From contig NZ_CP119127.1 of NCBI RefSeq assembly GCF_030128825.1, positions 3,709,501 through 3,773,500 on the forward strand: a stretch of DNA of 64,000 bases, in the 5' to 3' direction. Below the pieces are notes generated by a model. That model searched no databases, was not told the DNA's origin, and saw nothing but the letters and a program-made list of their open reading frames with translations. Position numbers and translations under genes: made by a program. Positions 1 to 7,185 of the stretch are shown one piece after another. Within the stretch, counting starts at the first letter, position 1. Each line of letters opens with the position of its first letter. This DNA is from Sphingobium sp. WTD-1. GTDB taxonomy: Bacteria; Pseudomonadota; Alphaproteobacteria; Sphingomonadales; Sphingomonadaceae.

Positions 1-276
1 GCGCCCCATCGCGAGACCGTCCGGGTCGTGAAGGAAGGTCCGCACCGCACCGTCGTCCAGAAGAAGACCGTCGTGCGCAACGATCGCCACTGGGCCAAGG
101 GCCAGCGCTTCGATCGCCGCTATGCGACCAATTACCGGGTCGTCGACAATTATCGCGGCTATCGCCTGTCGGCCCCGCCGCGCGGTTACCACTGGGTCCG
201 CTCGGGCAATGACGCAGTGCTGGTCGCCCTCACCAGCGGGATCATCGGCGCGGTCGTCGCCGGCGCCATCCGCTAA
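1..276 (+). CDS. RcnB-like secreted protein, 3' part (start lies left of the window)
   Basis: The reading frame is open from base 1, so the visible 91 codons are the C-terminal part of a longer gene; the first in-frame GTG at 28 need not be the start. The end contains the pattern APPRGYHWVR followed by an acidic/Asn residue, a short hydrophobic stretch and a Gly/Ala-rich tail, which is the usual C-terminal signature of RcnB-family periplasmic proteins (named for nickel/cobalt homeostasis in E. coli, role in sphingomonads unknown). The N-terminal part is rich in Arg, Lys and Val. A second protein with the same C-terminal signature is encoded at 10915-11541. Family call is fairly firm, function is not. 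Confidence 0.7.
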   Translation, partial: APHRETVRVVKEGPHRTVVQKKTVVRNDRHWAKGQRFDRRYATNYRVVDNYRGYRLSAPPRGYHWVRSGNDAVLVALTSGIIGAVVAGAIR

Positions 277-297
277 GCAGGCCCCGCCCTCCTGAAA

Positions 298-327
298 AGC
301 GCCCTGGAGCCATCGCTCCGGGGCGCT
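298..327. terminator. Hairpin between convergent genes
   Basis: A 13-bp stem (298-310 with 315-327, one G-U type mismatch) with the loop CATC lies between the RcnB-like gene and the oppositely transcribed GntP-type gene. On the minus strand it is followed by four T residues, so it best serves the transporter; the plus side has no T tract. Confidence 0.55.
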
Positions 328-334
328 GTCATGT

Positions 335-1738
335 TCAGACCAGTTCTGTGAGATAATAGACGGCGATCACGACGAAGACAGTCATCGTCTTGATGAGGGT
401 CAGCGCGAATATGTCCTTATAGGCCTGGCGATGGGTGAGGCCCGTCACCGCCAGCAGGGTGATGACCGCGCCATTGTGCGGCAGGCTGTCCATGCCCCCC
501 GATGCCATCGACGCGACCCGGTGCAGCACCTCTCTTGGGATACCCGCCGCATCGCCCGCCGCAACGAACTGGTCCGCCATCGCCGCCAGCGCGATCGACA
601 GGCCGCCCGACGCCGATCCCGTGATGCCGGCCAGGGTCGTCACCGTAATGGCTTCGTTGATCAGCGGGTTCGGCACCGCCTTCAGCGCATCCTTGACGAC
701 CAGGAAGCCGGGCAGCGCCGCGATCACTCCGCCAAAGCCATATTCGACCGCCGTGTTCATCCCCGCCAGCAGGGCGCCACCGACCGCCGCCTTCGCCCCT
801 TCCGCAAAGCGCCGCGCCACGACCGAGAAAGCGAAGATCAGGATGGTGGCGATGCCCAGCAGCAGCGCCCCCTCCACAGCCCACAGTGCCGCTTGCTGTG
901 TCACTTTCGCCGTCACCGGATCGGGCAACCCCGCCAGCCTAATGCTCACCTCTTCCGCCCCGCCGGTGATGCGCGGGATCACCAGGGTCAGCGCCAGATT
1001 GCCCAGCCCTACCACCAGCAGCGGCAGCAGGGCGACCAGCGGGTGGATGGCGACCGCCTCTTCCTGCCGATCGGGTTCGTTGACCAGCGTTTCGGGCGCG
1101 CCATAGCCCTCCCCCGCGGCCGCCATCGCCCGGCGCCGCCAGTTGAGATAGGCAAGGCCCGTCGCCGCGATCACCACCGATCCGATCATGCCCAGCACCG
1201 GCGCCGCCCAGGCGGTGGTGCCAAAGAAGCTGGCCGGAATGACATTCTGGATCTGCGGCGTGCCGGGCAGCGCATCCATGGTGAAGGTCAGCGCGCCAAG
1301 CCCTATGGTGGCCGGCACCAGCCGCTTGGGAATATCGGCGCGGCGGAACATCTCGGCAGCGAAGGGGTAGACGGCGAACACCGCCACGAACACCGACACC
1401 CCGCCATAGGTCAGCAGCGCCGTCACGATCATGATCGCCGGGATCGCCCGCCCCGCGCCGACGAAACCGATCACCGCCGTCACGATCGCGCGGGAAAAGC
1501 CCGATATCTCGACCAGCTTGCCGAACAGCGCGCCGAGCAGGAAGACGGGGAAATAGAGTTTCAGGAAAGTGGCGACCTTGTCCATGAACAGGCCGGAAAA
1601 GGCGGTGGGCACCGCCGCCGGATCGGTCAGGAACACCGCCAGCATGGCGAGCAAGGGCGCCATCAATATGACGCTCATGCCGCGATAGGCCGCCAGCATC
1701 AGCAAGATCAGCGCCAGTGCCGCGATTGCGACCGCCAT
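335..1738 (-). CDS. GntP-family (gluconate/organic acid:H+) symporter-like permease
   Basis: A 467-residue inner-membrane protein with about a dozen hydrophobic segments, no signal peptide, and Gly/Pro-rich loops such as ALPGTPQIQNVIP and GITGSASGGLSIAL that resemble the GntP/citrate-type symporter superfamily. Substrate cannot be read from sequence; gluconate, other sugar acids or hydroxy acids are typical for the family. The start at 1738 is chosen because an AAGGAGAG ribosome site sits just upstream and the protein then begins with a membrane segment; the frame stays open much further upstream but runs through the rpsF region and would be spurious. It is divergent from the ribosomal operon and stands alone. 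Confidence 0.75.
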   Translation of the reverse strand: MAVAIAALALILLMLAAYRGMSVILMAPLLAMLAVFLTDPAAVPTAFSGLFMDKVATFLKLYFPVFLLGALFGKLVEISGFSRAIVTAVIGFVGAGRAIPAIMIVTALLTYGGVSVFVAVFAVYPFAAEMFRRADIPKRLVPATIGLGALTFTMDALPGTPQIQNVIPASFFGTTAWAAPVLGMIGSVVIAATGLAYLNWRRRAMAAAGEGYGAPETLVNEPDRQEEAVAIHPLVALLPLLVVGLGNLALTLVIPRITGGAEEVSIRLAGLPDPVTAKVTQQAALWAVEGALLLGIATILIFAFSVVARRFAEGAKAAVGGALLAGMNTAVEYGFGGVIAALPGFLVVKDALKAVPNPLINEAITVTTLAGITGSASGGLSIALAAMADQFVAAGDAAGIPREVLHRVASMASGGMDSLPHNGAVITLLAVTGLTHRQAYKDIFALTLIKTMTVFVVIAVYYLTELV

Positions 1739-1984
1739 CCGTCTCTCCTTCTCTTTTTCTGGAGGGCAGGATAGAGACAGGTGAAGCCTGACTGCAAGCA
1801 GGGCCGCTGCCGCCCATGGCTGCACCGATGCCGCTTGCCTTTCCCCCGCTTTTCCGTCATAGGCGCGCCTTCGCTCGGCCCCGGATTCGGACGTCGGACG
1901 ATTTCGAATGCTTGAGACGACAGCCGGAGGGGCGTTCCACATGGGGTGGGCGTCAGCGATCGGCCAACAGATGAGGCAATACCC

Positions 1985-2389
1985 ATGGCTCTTTACGAGC
2001 ATGTGTTCCTTGCGCGCCAGGATCTGGCACAGGCGCAGGTGGACGCTCTGGCGGAAACCGCCACCAAGATCGTCGAGGAAAATGAAGGCAAGGTGACCAA
2101 GGTCGAGACCTGGGGCCTGCGTTCGCTCGCATACAAGATCGCCAAGAACCGCAAGGCGCACTACGTCATGCTGAACATCGACGCACCGGGCAACGTGATT
2201 GCCGAGCTGGAGCGTCAGACCCAGATCAACGAAGACATCATCCGCTACATGACCATCAAGGTCGAAGAGCTGGAAGCCGGTCCGTCGGTGATGATGCGCA
2301 AGCAGGAACGCGCCGAACGCGGCGACCGTGCCCCCCGTGGCGACCGTGGCCCGCGCCGTGAGCGCGAAGAAGCCCCGGCTGCCGAATAA
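1985..2389 (+). CDS. rpsF: 30S ribosomal protein S6
   Basis: 134 residues. The core begins [14 protein letters not shown] and includes the conserved [10 protein letters not shown] and YVMLNIDAP segments of bS6, which forms a dimer with S18 on the platform of the small subunit. The C-terminal 25 residues are a charged Arg/Glu/Asp-rich tail, longer than in E. coli S6 but common in alphaproteobacteria. First gene of rpsF-rpsR-rplI, spacing 13 bases to rpsR. The start at 1985 is preferred to the upstream in-frame codon at 1946 because it matches the family N-terminus. Likely controlled through an S6:S18-binding mRNA leader, although I could not fold one with confidence. Confidence 0.96.
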   Translation: MALYEHVFLARQDLAQAQVDALAETATKIVEENEGKVTKVETWGLRSLAYKIAKNRKAHYVMLNIDAPGNVIAELERQTQINEDIIRYMTIKVEELEAGPSVMMRKQERAERGDRAPRGDRGPRREREEAPAAE

Positions 2390-2402
2390 GGAGATCTGAA
2401 AC

Positions 2403-2627
2403 ATGGCACGCCCGTTTTTCCGCCGCCGCAAGAGCTGCCCCTTCGCCGCCAAGGATGCGCCGAAGATCGATTACAAGGACGTCCGTCTGCTGCAGGGCTT
2501 CGTGTCCGAGCGCGGCAAGATCGTCCCCAGCCGCATCACCGCGGTGTCCGCCAAGAAGCAGCGTGAGCTGGCCCAGGCCATCAAGCGCGCCCGTCACCTG
2601 GGCCTGCTGCCCTATATCGTGAAGTAA
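2403..2627 (+). CDS. rpsR: 30S ribosomal protein S18
   Basis: 74 residues, the normal length for bS18. The N-terminus is basic ([14 protein letters not shown]), followed by [19 protein letters not shown] and the conserved [20 protein letters not shown] helix that contacts 16S rRNA. It pairs with S6 encoded immediately upstream. A good AGGAGA ribosome site lies before the ATG. The stop is 13 bases before rplI, so all three genes are expected on one transcript. Confidence 0.97.
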   Translation: MARPFFRRRKSCPFAAKDAPKIDYKDVRLLQGFVSERGKIVPSRITAVSAKKQRELAQAIKRARHLGLLPYIVK

Positions 2628-2640
2628 GGGAGAAAGACCC

Positions 2641-3237
2641 ATGGAAATCATTCTCCTTGAGCGCATCGAAAAGCTGGGCGCGATCGGCGACGTCGTCACC
2701 GTGAAGGATGGTTACGCTCGTAACTTCCTGCTGCCCAACAAGAAGGCTCTTCGTTCGAACGCCGCCAACAAGGCTGTGTTCGAAGCCAACCGCGCGAAGA
2801 TCGAAGCCGACAACGCCGCTCGTCGTTCGGACGCCGAAAAGGCTGCCGAAGGCGTCAACGGCAAGCAGATCGTCCTGATCCGCCAGTCGTCGAACGCCGG
2901 CCACCTGTACGGCTCGGTCGCCGTCCGTGACGTCGTCGATGCGCTGCACGCCGATGGCGTGACCAACGTCTCCAAGGCGATGGTCGTGCTGGAGCGTCCG
3001 ATCAAGACACTGGGCGTCTTCGACGTCAAGGTCGCGCTGCACCCGGAAGTGGCCGTCACCATCACGGTGAACGTTGCCCGCTCGCCGGAAGAAGCCGAAC
3101 TGCAGGCGCAGGGCGTCGACGTGATGGCCGACCTGTTCGAGAAGGACGAAGCCGGCTTCACCGAGGATTACGATCCGAACGCCGAGCCGGGCGAAATCGC
3201 CGTCGAGGCGGAAGAAGCTCCGGCCGAAGAAGCCTGA
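2641..3237 (+). CDS. rplI: 50S ribosomal protein L9
   Basis: 198 residues. The N-terminal domain starts MEIILLERIEKLG and contains the GYARNFLLPNKKA rRNA-binding segment, then a long connecting helix (about residues 45-75) and the C-terminal RNA-binding domain. An acidic tail of about 45 residues rich in Glu and Ala extends past the E. coli length (149), a usual feature of alphaproteobacterial L9. Last gene of the operon; an intrinsic terminator follows 25 bases after the stop. Confidence 0.97.
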   Translation: MEIILLERIEKLGAIGDVVTVKDGYARNFLLPNKKALRSNAANKAVFEANRAKIEADNAARRSDAEKAAEGVNGKQIVLIRQSSNAGHLYGSVAVRDVVDALHADGVTNVSKAMVVLERPIKTLGVFDVKVALHPEVAVTITVNVARSPEEAELQAQGVDVMADLFEKDEAGFTEDYDPNAEPGEIAVEAEEAPAEEA

Positions 3238-3261
3238 GCCTCTTCGCTCTAGAAAAACGAG

Positions 3262-3287
3262 AAAGCCGCCCGTCACCGGGCGGCTTT
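3262..3287 (+). terminator. Intrinsic terminator of rpsF-rpsR-rplI
   Basis: Perfect 11-bp stem AAAGCCGCCCG / CGGGCGGCTTT with a four-base loop TCAC, running into six T residues. It lies just after rplI and before the convergent SDR gene. Confidence 0.93.
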
Positions 3288-3316
3288 TTTGTTGCCCTGA
3301 AAAGCGCGGCTGCGGC

Positions 3317-4069
3317 TCAGATCTGCGCGAAGCCGCCATCGACGAACAGTTCGACGCCGTTGACATAGCTGGCGTCGTCGGAGGCGAGGAAGGTTGCCGC
3401 CTTGCCGATCTCGCGCGGGTCGGCCAGCCGGCCGAGCGGGATTTGCGACGCCAAACCACCTTCCAGCGCCTGCCATTCCGCGTCGTCAGCAGCCAGCCCC
3501 TGCAGCCCCGGCGTGCGGGTGGCACCCGGCGCGATCGTATTCACCCGGATATGGCGGTCCTTGAGGTCGAGGATCCAGTGGCGCGCGAAATTGCGGATCG
3601 CCGCCTTGGTTGCGCCATAGACGCTGAAGGCCGGCAAAGCGCGCACCGACTCCGTCGATCCCGTCAGGATGATCGATGCCCCGTCGCGCAGCAGCGGCAG
3701 CGCCTTCTGCACCGTGAACAGCGTCGCCTTCACGTTCAGGCCGAAGGTGCGATCAAACTCGTCCTCGGTAATGGCGCCGATCGGCTGGAAGCTGCCGCCA
3801 CCGGCATTGGCGACCAATATATCGATCTGGGCGCCCTGCTGCTGCACGACATCATAGAGGCGGTCGAGATCGGCGAACCGGGTCACGTCGCCCTGCACAC
3901 CCACGGCACCATGGCCGATGGTGCGGACCGCCGCGTCCAGTTCCTCCTGCCGCCGGCCGGTGATGAACAGCCTGGCGCCGGCTTCGGCCAATTCCTGCGC
4001 GATGCCCAGGCCAATGCCGGTCGTGCCGCCGGTCACAACCGCCACCTTGTTTTCCAATTTGCGTGCCAT
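3317..4069 (-). CDS. Short-chain dehydrogenase/reductase (classical SDR)
   Basis: 250 residues, the standard classical SDR length. The nucleotide site TGGTTGIG is at residues 13-20, NAG at 88-90, the catalytic triad is Ser138, Tyr151 and Lys155 (YGATK), and the C-terminus has the usual FVDGG motif. NADP(H) is suggested by the GRR after the second strand. Substrate unknown; an oxidoreductase acting on small alcohols, ketones or quinones is typical for this subgroup. Start at 4069 places an AAAGGA ribosome site 7-8 bases upstream. The gene is divergent from a LysR-type regulator at 4193 with a shared 123-base region rich in inverted repeats, so it is probably the regulator's target. Confidence 0.9.
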   Translation of the reverse strand: MARKLENKVAVVTGGTTGIGLGIAQELAEAGARLFITGRRQEELDAAVRTIGHGAVGVQGDVTRFADLDRLYDVVQQQGAQIDILVANAGGGSFQPIGAITEDEFDRTFGLNVKATLFTVQKALPLLRDGASIILTGSTESVRALPAFSVYGATKAAIRNFARHWILDLKDRHIRVNTIAPGATRTPGLQGLAADDAEWQALEGGLASQIPLGRLADPREIGKAATFLASDDASYVNGVELFVDGGFAQI

Positions 4070-4129
4070 GATCATTTCCTTTCTGTTCGGCGATGCGCCC
4101 TGCACCGCCTGTGTCATCGGAAATAAGCC

Positions 4130-4186
4130 TGGAACGATTATCGCTGTAGACAGCAAAATTGACATCCATCGTTCCAAAAGTAGAAC
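4130..4186. promoter_or_regulatory. Divergent operator region between SDR and LysR genes
   Basis: Three symmetric elements occur in under 60 bases: a 9-bp perfect inverted repeat TGGAACGAT (4130-4138) and ATCGTTCCA (4168-4176); a tight palindrome GCTGT-AG-ACAGC (4143-4154); and GTTC (4171-4174) facing GAAC (4183-4186). LysR regulators often bind paired sites of this kind between themselves and a divergent target. Which element is the recognition site cannot be told from sequence. Confidence 0.55.
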
Positions 4187-4192
4187 AATGAC

Positions 4193-5098
4193 ATGCAGGA
4201 TATGAATGATCTTCGTCTGTTTGCGGCGGTTGTGACCCATGGTGGCTTTGCCGCCGCCGGCCGGGCGCTGCGCCTCCCCAAGTCGAAACTCAGCCGCCGG
4301 GTCGCGGAGTTGGAACAGCGGCTGGGCGTGCGGTTGATCGAACGCTCATCGCGCCGGTTCCGGGTCACCGAGCTTGGCCTGTCGGTCTATGACCAGTGCC
4401 GCATCGCCGTGGCCGCCGCGGAACGCGCCGAAGCCCTGGTCGAATCCAGCCTCAGCGAACCCAGGGGCACCGTCCGCTTTTCCTGCCCGACCGGCCTCAC
4501 CCCGTTCATCGCCGCCCTATTGCCCGATTTCCTGACCCTCTATCCCAAGGGCCATGTCCAGATCGTCGCGGTCGATCGCCCCGTCGACCTAATCGGCGAG
4601 CGGATCGATGTCGCCCTGCGCGTGCGCACCCGATTGGACACCGACGCGGAACTGACGATGCGCACCCTGGCGCGCAGCCGCCGTATTTTGGTCGCCAGCC
4701 CCGCGCTCGCCAATCAGGTGGCAGGACAGCACATCGATGCCCTGCCGTCCCTGCCGACGCTCAGTTCATCGGGGGAGGATGGCGCGGTGAGCTGGCATCT
4801 CGAAGGCCCCGATGGCGGGACACGGGTGATCGAGCATCATCCGCGCCTGAGCTGCGGCGATTTCGAGACCATCCGCCGCGCCGCCATTGCGGGGCTCGGC
4901 GTGGCGCTGCTGCCCGATCATGTCTGCATGGCCGACCTGCGCTCGGGCGCCCTGGCGCTGCCGTTCCCGGAATGGCAGGCGCAGGAGGGGATCGTCCACC
5001 TCGTCTTCACCACCCGCACCGGGCTGCCGCCGCTGGTGCGCGCCTGGATCGACCATCTCGCCGCCCATTTCAGCAACGGCGATATCTTCTCGCCCTGA
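4193..5098 (+). CDS. LysR-family transcriptional regulator
   Basis: 301 residues, typical for the family. The winged helix-turn-helix occupies about residues 5-65 (LRLFAAVVTHGGFAAAGRAL, then KSKLSRRVAELEQRLGVRLIER), followed by an effector-binding domain homologous to periplasmic binding proteins, with the usual GLGVALLPDHV segment near residue 235. It resembles the CrgA/DmlR-like branch that controls a neighbouring oxidoreductase. An alternative ATG at 4202 begins MNDLRLF, which is the commoner N-terminus, but neither start has a well-spaced ribosome site. Divergent from the SDR gene; the effector is unknown. Confidence 0.92.
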   Translation: MQDMNDLRLFAAVVTHGGFAAAGRALRLPKSKLSRRVAELEQRLGVRLIERSSRRFRVTELGLSVYDQCRIAVAAAERAEALVESSLSEPRGTVRFSCPTGLTPFIAALLPDFLTLYPKGHVQIVAVDRPVDLIGERIDVALRVRTRLDTDAELTMRTLARSRRILVASPALANQVAGQHIDALPSLPTLSSSGEDGAVSWHLEGPDGGTRVIEHHPRLSCGDFETIRRAAIAGLGVALLPDHVCMADLRSGALALPFPEWQAQEGIVHLVFTTRTGLPPLVRAWIDHLAAHFSNGDIFSP

Positions 5099-5100
5099 TT

Positions 5101-5370
5101 TCAGCCCTGCGCCCGGCGGCGGCGCGTTTCCCACCCCTTCTTCGCCGCGGCCGATCGATCGGCCGCCTTGCGCCGTTCGGCGGCATGGCTGTCGGGCTTG
5201 CCCCGCCCCGATCCCGACAGATTTCCGCCGCCCGAATCCTTGTTCACGGTCGCCCAGGCCCGCGCCTCCGCCTCGTCATGCGAAACGCCACGTTCTTCAT
5301 AGCCTTGCACGATATGCGCGGCCTTGCGCTTCTGCTTGTCAGTGTAACGATCCTTGTCGCCTCTGGGCAT
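5101..5370 (-). CDS. Small basic protein of the type often named plasmid stabilization protein
   Basis: 89 residues, highly charged. It begins MPRGDKDRYTDKQKRKA, has HIVQGYEERGVSHDEAEARAWATVNKD in the middle, then a Gly/Ser linker and a Lys/Arg-rich tail. Proteins like this are widespread in alphaproteobacteria and often labelled plasmid stabilization protein, but I know of no experimental basis for that name. The start at 5370 follows an AAGGAGG ribosome site by five bases; the longer frame starting at 5394 would begin inside that site. The 3' end lies three bases beyond the LysR gene, tail to tail. Possibly a stress-induced protein; function unknown. Confidence 0.75.
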   Translation of the reverse strand: MPRGDKDRYTDKQKRKAAHIVQGYEERGVSHDEAEARAWATVNKDSGGGNLSGSGRGKPDSHAAERRKAADRSAAAKKGWETRRRRAQG

Positions 5371-5474
5371 ATCTGCCTCCTTTTCCTGCGCCATATCGGT
5401 TCAAATCCCGAGGCGCGCGGCGCGTCGATCGCGACTAGATTGGCCGATGACAAAATGAGGAACGGAGAGTCGCC

Positions 5475-5840
5475 ATGAACGTTCCGGACATCATGGAGCA
5501 ACGCACCCTGCTTGAGCGCCTCGCCCGGCATCTTGCCGCTGGCGCAACGCATAACTGGCCCTATTGGGTAGAGGACGCTGCCAGCATATTGGCACTGCTC
5601 AAGGAGCCCGATCCGGCCATGCGAGAGACGGGCGACGTGATCGCCTGGCAGGCGATGATCGACACCGCCCTGCAACAGCGCTGGAGCATTTTCCCGCCCG
5701 CCATGACCGGCGCGGACGAGGATGACGATCATGCCGGCAGCGCGGACGAAGAGGGCGAAATTCGCCTCTCGCCCGAGGCTATCGACCAGGACGCCGCCAA
5801 ATGGGTCCATCTCCACAATGCGTCGAAGGAGACACCATGA
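5475..5840 (+). CDS. Hypothetical protein, EPD/GDV helical family, copy 1
   Basis: 121 residues, not recognised as a named family. A helical N-terminal half contains WPYWVEDAASILALLKEPD, then MRETGDVIAWQAMI; the C-terminal half is acidic (EDDDHAGSADEEGE). The first half aligns clearly with the protein encoded at 51340-51591 (shared pattern W-P-x2-V-x-D-A, EPD-x2-M, GDV-x2-W-x2-MI). The ATG of the next gene overlaps this stop (ATGA), so the two are translationally coupled. Ribosome site GGAGAG precedes the start. Similar small proteins occur broadly in sphingomonads and rhizobia, without known function. Confidence 0.75.
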   Translation: MNVPDIMEQRTLLERLARHLAAGATHNWPYWVEDAASILALLKEPDPAMRETGDVIAWQAMIDTALQQRWSIFPPAMTGADEDDDHAGSADEEGEIRLSPEAIDQDAAKWVHLHNASKETP

Positions 5841-6079
5841 AGGGATTGTTGAAGCTGGCCTTTCTGACCGGCCTGGGGGCTGTCGCCTGGAAAAGCTGGA
5901 AGGAACGCGCCGGCAAAAGCGATAGCAACACCGCCAATGATCCGGACGATCGCGCCCCGGTCGGCTCATCCGGGATCGTCCGCGACGCCGGACCGCAGGC
6001 GGACGACAGCGATTGGGACATGGTCGATGAACAGTCCGACGAATCCTTCCCCGCCAGTGATCCGCCCGGCAATTACTGA
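5837..6079 (+). CDS. Small single-span protein with C-terminal SDPP motif, copy 1
   Basis: 80 residues. Residues 3-18 (GLLKLAFLTGLGAVAW) form a short hydrophobic segment that could be a membrane anchor; the rest is hydrophilic and acidic, ending DESFPASDPPGNY. The ESFPASDPP type tail is recurrent in small sphingomonad proteins. It starts at the ATGA overlap with the upstream gene, which fixes the start at 5837 rather than at 5801. A related SDPP-motif protein, again next to a homologue of the upstream gene, lies at 51689-51844. Function unknown. Confidence 0.75.
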   Translation: MKGLLKLAFLTGLGAVAWKSWKERAGKSDSNTANDPDDRAPVGSSGIVRDAGPQADDSDWDMVDEQSDESFPASDPPGNY

Positions 6080-6155
6080 TATCGCCGACGCCCGGTCACG
6101 AACCGGCAATCATCGCTCCATTGCTCCCACCCTGCCCGCGCATTAAGAAGCGCGC

Positions 6156-6174
6156 ACGGATGATATCCATCCGT
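6156..6174. promoter_or_regulatory. Short inverted repeat before the DUF808 gene
   Basis: ACGGATG (6156-6162) faces CATCCGT (6168-6174) across a five-base centre, 24 bases upstream of the ATG at 6198. It has operator-like geometry, but no regulator can be named. Confidence 0.3.
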
Positions 6175-6197
6175 TTCAACAGGGGAATTATTCAACC

Positions 6198-7127
6198 ATG
6201 CCTTCGGGTCTGATCGCGCTGCTCGACGACGTTGCCGGTATCGCCAAGATGGCGGCCACGTCGCTGGATGATGTCGCCGCTGCCGCCGGCAAGGCCGGCA
6301 CCAAGGCCGCCGGCGTCGTCATCGACGATACTGCCGTCACGCCCAATTATGTCATGGGCCTGTCGCCCGAACGCGAACTGCCGATCATCTGGAAGATCGC
6401 GCGCGGATCGCTGCGCAACAAATTGCTGTTCCTGCTGCCGGCGGCACTGGCGCTCAGTGCCTTTGCGCCCTGGCTGCTGCCGCCGCTGTTGATGCTGGGC
6501 GGCGCCTTCCTCTGCTTCGAGGCGGCGGAAAAGCTACTCGAAGCGATCCAGGGCGGCCATGACGAGGTGGCGGATGCCGCCGCGACCCTGACCTCCAAGG
6601 AACTGGAGGACCAGAAGGTTTCCAGCGCGATCCGCACCGACTTCATCCTGTCGGGCGAGATCATGGCGATTGCGCTCGGCACTGTCGCCAGCGAGCCGAT
6701 CTGGGAACAGGCGATCATCCTGGTCGTCGTCGCCATCGCGATCACCGCCGGCGTCTATGGCGTGGTCGGCTTCATCGTGAAGATGGACGATATCGGCCTG
6801 CACCTCGCCCAGCGCAGCGGCGCGGCGACGCGCGCCATCGGCCGGGGCCTGGTGAAGGCAATGCCGGTGCTGATGAGCGTGCTGGGCGTCGTCGGTACGG
6901 CGGCGATGCTGTGGGTCGGCGGCGGCCTGATCGTCCATGGCCTGCACGAATTTCACTGGGATCTGATCCCCGGCACGATCCATCATGTGGCCGAGGGGGC
7001 AGCCCATGCCGTGCCCGCGATCGCGCCGGTGGTCGACTGGCTTGTCAACGCGATCGGCGCGGGCATTGTCGGTCTGGTGATCGGCGGCATCATCGTTGCC
7101 GTGCTGCATCTGTTCAAGAAGCACTGA
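6198..7127 (+). CDS. DUF808 (YedI-like) inner membrane protein
   Basis: 309 residues. The N-terminus MPSGLIALLDDVAGIAKMAA and the following VTPNYVMGLSPERELPIIWKIARGSLRNK are hallmarks of the DUF808/YedI family. About six to seven membrane segments follow, with a central cytoplasmic region (about 120-150) containing LEDQKVSSAIRTDFILSGEI. The family is widespread and its role is not established. A GGGGAA ribosome site lies upstream. It is followed after 58 bases by a MATE exporter, possibly on the same transcript. Confidence 0.9.
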   Translation: MPSGLIALLDDVAGIAKMAATSLDDVAAAAGKAGTKAAGVVIDDTAVTPNYVMGLSPERELPIIWKIARGSLRNKLLFLLPAALALSAFAPWLLPPLLMLGGAFLCFEAAEKLLEAIQGGHDEVADAAATLTSKELEDQKVSSAIRTDFILSGEIMAIALGTVASEPIWEQAIILVVVAIAITAGVYGVVGFIVKMDDIGLHLAQRSGAATRAIGRGLVKAMPVLMSVLGVVGTAAMLWVGGGLIVHGLHEFHWDLIPGTIHHVAEGAAHAVPAIAPVVDWLVNAIGAGIVGLVIGGIIVAVLHLFKKH

Positions 7128-7185
7128 GGCGATTAAGGGGAGCGCCCGCGCCATATCGGCGCTTCCCTCGCTCCGGACCATCCAA

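Noticed and set aside
1739..1984. S6:S18 ribosomal-protein leader motif upstream of rpsF
   Set aside because: The region is long enough, but I could not identify a convincing bulged hairpin by eye.
335..2452. 705-residue minus-strand frame as one protein
   Set aside because: The part upstream of 1738 runs antisense to rpsF and rpsR and has no ribosome site; the real start is at 1738.
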